Below are positions 61,176 to 64,000 of a stretch of DNA of 64,000 bases, in pieces (the stretch's first letter is position 1; every line of letters begins with the position of its first letter). Source of the DNA: Pempheris klunzingeri. Taxonomy: Eukaryota; Chordata; Actinopteri; Acropomatiformes; Pempheridae. Both the position numbers and the translations under genes were made by a program. The notes below the pieces were generated by a model. That model had not been told where the DNA came from. It did not search any database and saw only the letters and a list, made by a program, of their open reading frames with translations. The stretch spans positions 5,998,470 to 6,062,469 of the forward strand of contig NC_092012.1 in the NCBI RefSeq assembly GCF_042242105.1, read 5' to 3'.

Positions 61176-64000
61176 CGTTTTATATATATTTATAAGAGCT
61201 TTGTTGGAGGGAGCCTAAGATTCTACTGTCTGCTTCACTGTAATTGTTGAAATTGAGCTTAAAGAAGGTAGGATTTATTGCAGGACTGCTGTGTTAGATT
61301 GCATTTGTTTTAGCCAGGTGTTCCTAAGTGTTTGTTTAATCAGTATCAGAGGCTTTTTATATAGAACTTTGAAAACGTGTGACCAGAATCTCCTTCCAAA
61401 TGTGTTTACCATGTGTGTGCACACACAAATTCAGTGGTGTAACGCTGATAAGATAAAAAAAAATCACATAATGCATACAAAGTGCTGAGAAAAACCCGTG
61501 TACTGATTGGACTGCGCTGGCCTGAAACTACTTTCTAATTGATTACCCTTTTGTTGATATAATGGTCAAAGAAATGATTTTTAAAGGAGGCCATAAATCA
61601 CAACGCAGCTGTCTCGGAATTAACAGGATGAACAAACACTGTCATGATTTATTGCATTTTCAAAGCTGTATCTGAGAACAGCAATTTGTCTGCTTGCCAA
61701 GCAGCGACTGTTACCTGCTTGTACATGAATAGTAAACTAGCTGAAGCTCGTCATTGATGACACTTTACAGACTGTAACCACCTGCCATTATGAAGGCCAT
61801 AATTCATACTGGATACAAGCCTTTGTCATTAACACTGAAGCCCCCAAGTATATTCTCATATTTCAGTCCAAAGTCCCCAAAATATAAGTTAAATCCAAGC
61901 AGCCCAGTCTCAATATTTTTCACCACAGAGCAGAAATGTGATGAAATGGTCAGTGTCATCAATTTTGACTCATAATCAAAAACATCCATAGATAATGGTA
62001 ACAGGTCCACTGTAATGTTTTACAAAATACAGGAGGAACTAATTTACTTTCTACTCTAACCATTTTGGGAAGTGTGTAATTGTGTGCTTTCCGTCACGAC
62101 ATTTAATTAAAAGTCTGTATAAAATGAAAGTTTCTGCTTTGGCAGTGTTACAGATAAACTCACTAATTTCAATATTGCATAGGTTGAGGTTACCCAGAGA
62201 AATTAGTTTCACCCTGATATGAGTGTAAAATGACTGAATGTGCATTTTGGAATGTCATTCTAAATTGTTTTGTCACTTTTTAATGCATTTCAAAGGTTAT
62301 TTGCCGTGTTATCTTCACTTTCTTGCTTTGGTATTTCTTGTTAGTTTTACAAATACTGCCATATTCAAATAGATCTTTCTGACAACAGTGAGCCTTACTT
62401 GTCACAACCATATCAAAATTGTCTAAATTAGTGTGTGATGCTGAATTTTCACAGGGGCAACTTAAAAGAGAAATATATTTTGAATGAAAATGTAACAGGT
62501 CAACGCTTGGCATGTGGCAACAGCAGCAATTGAGTGATTATGAACAGAAAGCTTGTTTTCATTCGTTATGCAATGAGTCAGTAGCTCTCTGATGTGTGTA
62601 TGTGTGTCGCTGTTCTAATGAAAATGAGTGGACTTTCTCTGCTAACATTTTCCTGGGGAAAAACGATGCCCCTGATTTAAACTCTTCTTTCCACACATTT
62701 ATTTTTTTCTCTCAGTCACATAACCGGGTTGTTAAGGAAGGAGGTTTTTCTAAAGACTGGAAAGAGAAGTGATTTTACAGTACATTTACAATGGCCCAAT
62801 TCACTTTACAGTCTGCCAGACAGGAGAGGAGAAAGTTTAGCTGTGGAACAAGGTAGCGGCATTTCAGTGGAGCGGGGGATGGACTGTAGCCGGTTTGTGT
62901 ACACACACGTGGTCCTGAAGGACCCACAGGGCTGAGTGGCTCCTGCTCTGTTCCAGACTGATTAAGGCTAGGTGTGTGTGTGTATGTGTGTGTTATAGAA
63001 CTCCTCTATTCATGTTGAAGTTTAAACAGATCTCCCTTTTAGCTGTTTAAAGGCAGATAGTCATTTTGTAGTGTAAATACTTTCAGTCATTCTCCGCGCA
63101 CAGCCAGGAGTTCTCCTGGAAGACAAACTGCTACGGTCATACACCAAAACACAATACAAGATGACGTGCGCACACACACTCTCTGGGTTTAATTAGTTCC
63201 TCCTGAACACCAGCCTGAAATTCCTTTCACAGTAAAATTCGGGAAAAGTCCACTTTTGCAAATGATGGATGATGAGCAGCGTTCACCTCCGAAGATTTCG
63301 CTCATATTCTCACTACTTACTTCTCCGTGACGTTTGCGCACTGAAGCGCAGTCCACAGTTTGAATTTCTGTTTCCTTTTTCATGCAGTGCACCTAGATTT
63401 TACAAGCCCAAGTATGCCTGTTAAAGTGCTCTCAACAGTGAAAGTTAAGCACACACGGGACACTGTGAGGTCAATATGAAAATTGGAGCTCTGGGGATAT
63501 TATTCAGCCTGTACTATACCTCCTGCTTTTATGTCTGAAGTCATGTTTTTTTTTTTTTTCCTTCTGCTTTTACCGTTTCTATGGAGTTCAGCGCAAACCG
63601 CAGTACTGTAGGTAGTTCAGCAGCACCTATTATTGGAGTGAGACGTAGAACTACATCTGTTGAAGGGCATTACATTATAAAGAAAACTTGTTAATTATAC
63701 AGTCCTAAATATAGGAATCAGAGAGGACATGTTGAATTGTGTGCTTATTTGAGAATAATTTCCAGTGGCGGAGGCCTGCAGATATTCAGGTCAAGTTTAG
63801 GATCCTGTTTTTCATCATTCTCAGACAGTAAATTATACTTTTAAATGATGTTCCATTATACAATAACTGTTCAGTCAGCTCCTAAGGTGGGCCTTTATTT
63901 TCAGATGTAGGGTATCGAAGGTGATTCGTCAGCACCTCTAGTTTATTGTCCTTTTACTCCAGACAAAACTGAACTGACGCACAGAATGTCTGCATGTGAA
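61176..64000. other. bbox1 intron, continuing past the window
   Basis: AT-rich sequence with a GT-rich patch at about 62,972-62,993 and T-runs. I looked for the next BBOX1 exon, which should encode a C-x-Y-W-G motif and then the catalytic core, and did not find it, so this intron is at least 3.9 kb. Confidence 0.5.

Overview
The window looks like nuclear DNA of a ray-finned fish, probably a spiny-rayed teleost. It is AT-rich, has spliced genes with GT-AG introns, many dinucleotide microsatellites, and a dense set of teleost-type repeats: L2/Rex-like LINE remnants with short tandem 3' tails, hAT relics, a mariner-type MITE, and palindromic fold-back elements. I see no bacterial operons, CRISPR arrays, rRNA or convincing tRNA genes. 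Most short open frames in the window are chance frames or repeat translations.

Three protein-coding genes can be supported. (1) 3,073-11,101, minus strand: MUC15, a mucin-like type I membrane glycoprotein. It can be assembled from three exons whose phases agree (phase 1 at both junctions): signal peptide plus Ser/Thr-rich ectodomain, transmembrane exon, and a short conserved cytoplasmic tail. (2) 49,124-49,747, plus strand: FIBIN, an intronless secreted protein linked to fin/limb bud initiation. (3) About 55.7 kb to the right edge, plus strand: BBOX1 (gamma-butyrobetaine dioxygenase, last step of carnitine synthesis). A probable noncoding first exon and the first two coding exons are here; the catalytic part lies beyond the window. 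MUC15, FIBIN and BBOX1 also lie close together on human chromosome 11p14, so the block is conserved.

Layout. 1-3.07 kb: noncoding, with stretches that resemble conserved enhancers. 3.07-11.1 kb: MUC15, with LINE, hAT and other repeats in its introns. 11.1-48.6 kb: a long gene-poor interval filled with repeats, including several nested insertions (35.2, 39.8-40.7 and 44.0-45.1 kb), and two AT-rich homeodomain-site-rich stretches that are candidate enhancers. In human, ANO3 exons and SLC5A12 occupy the equivalent place; I recognised neither here by reading. 48.6-50.1 kb: FIBIN with a GC-richer upstream region. 50.1-55.6 kb: noncoding, with a perfect-TIR MITE. 55.7-64 kb: BBOX1 with repeat-filled introns.

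The genes do not form a pathway; their proximity is ancestral synteny. I found no clearly novel biological system. The most interesting points are the long, presequence-like N-terminus of BBOX1, the apparent absence of ANO3 and SLC5A12, the fold-back repeat family with several copies, and candidate FIBIN enhancers.
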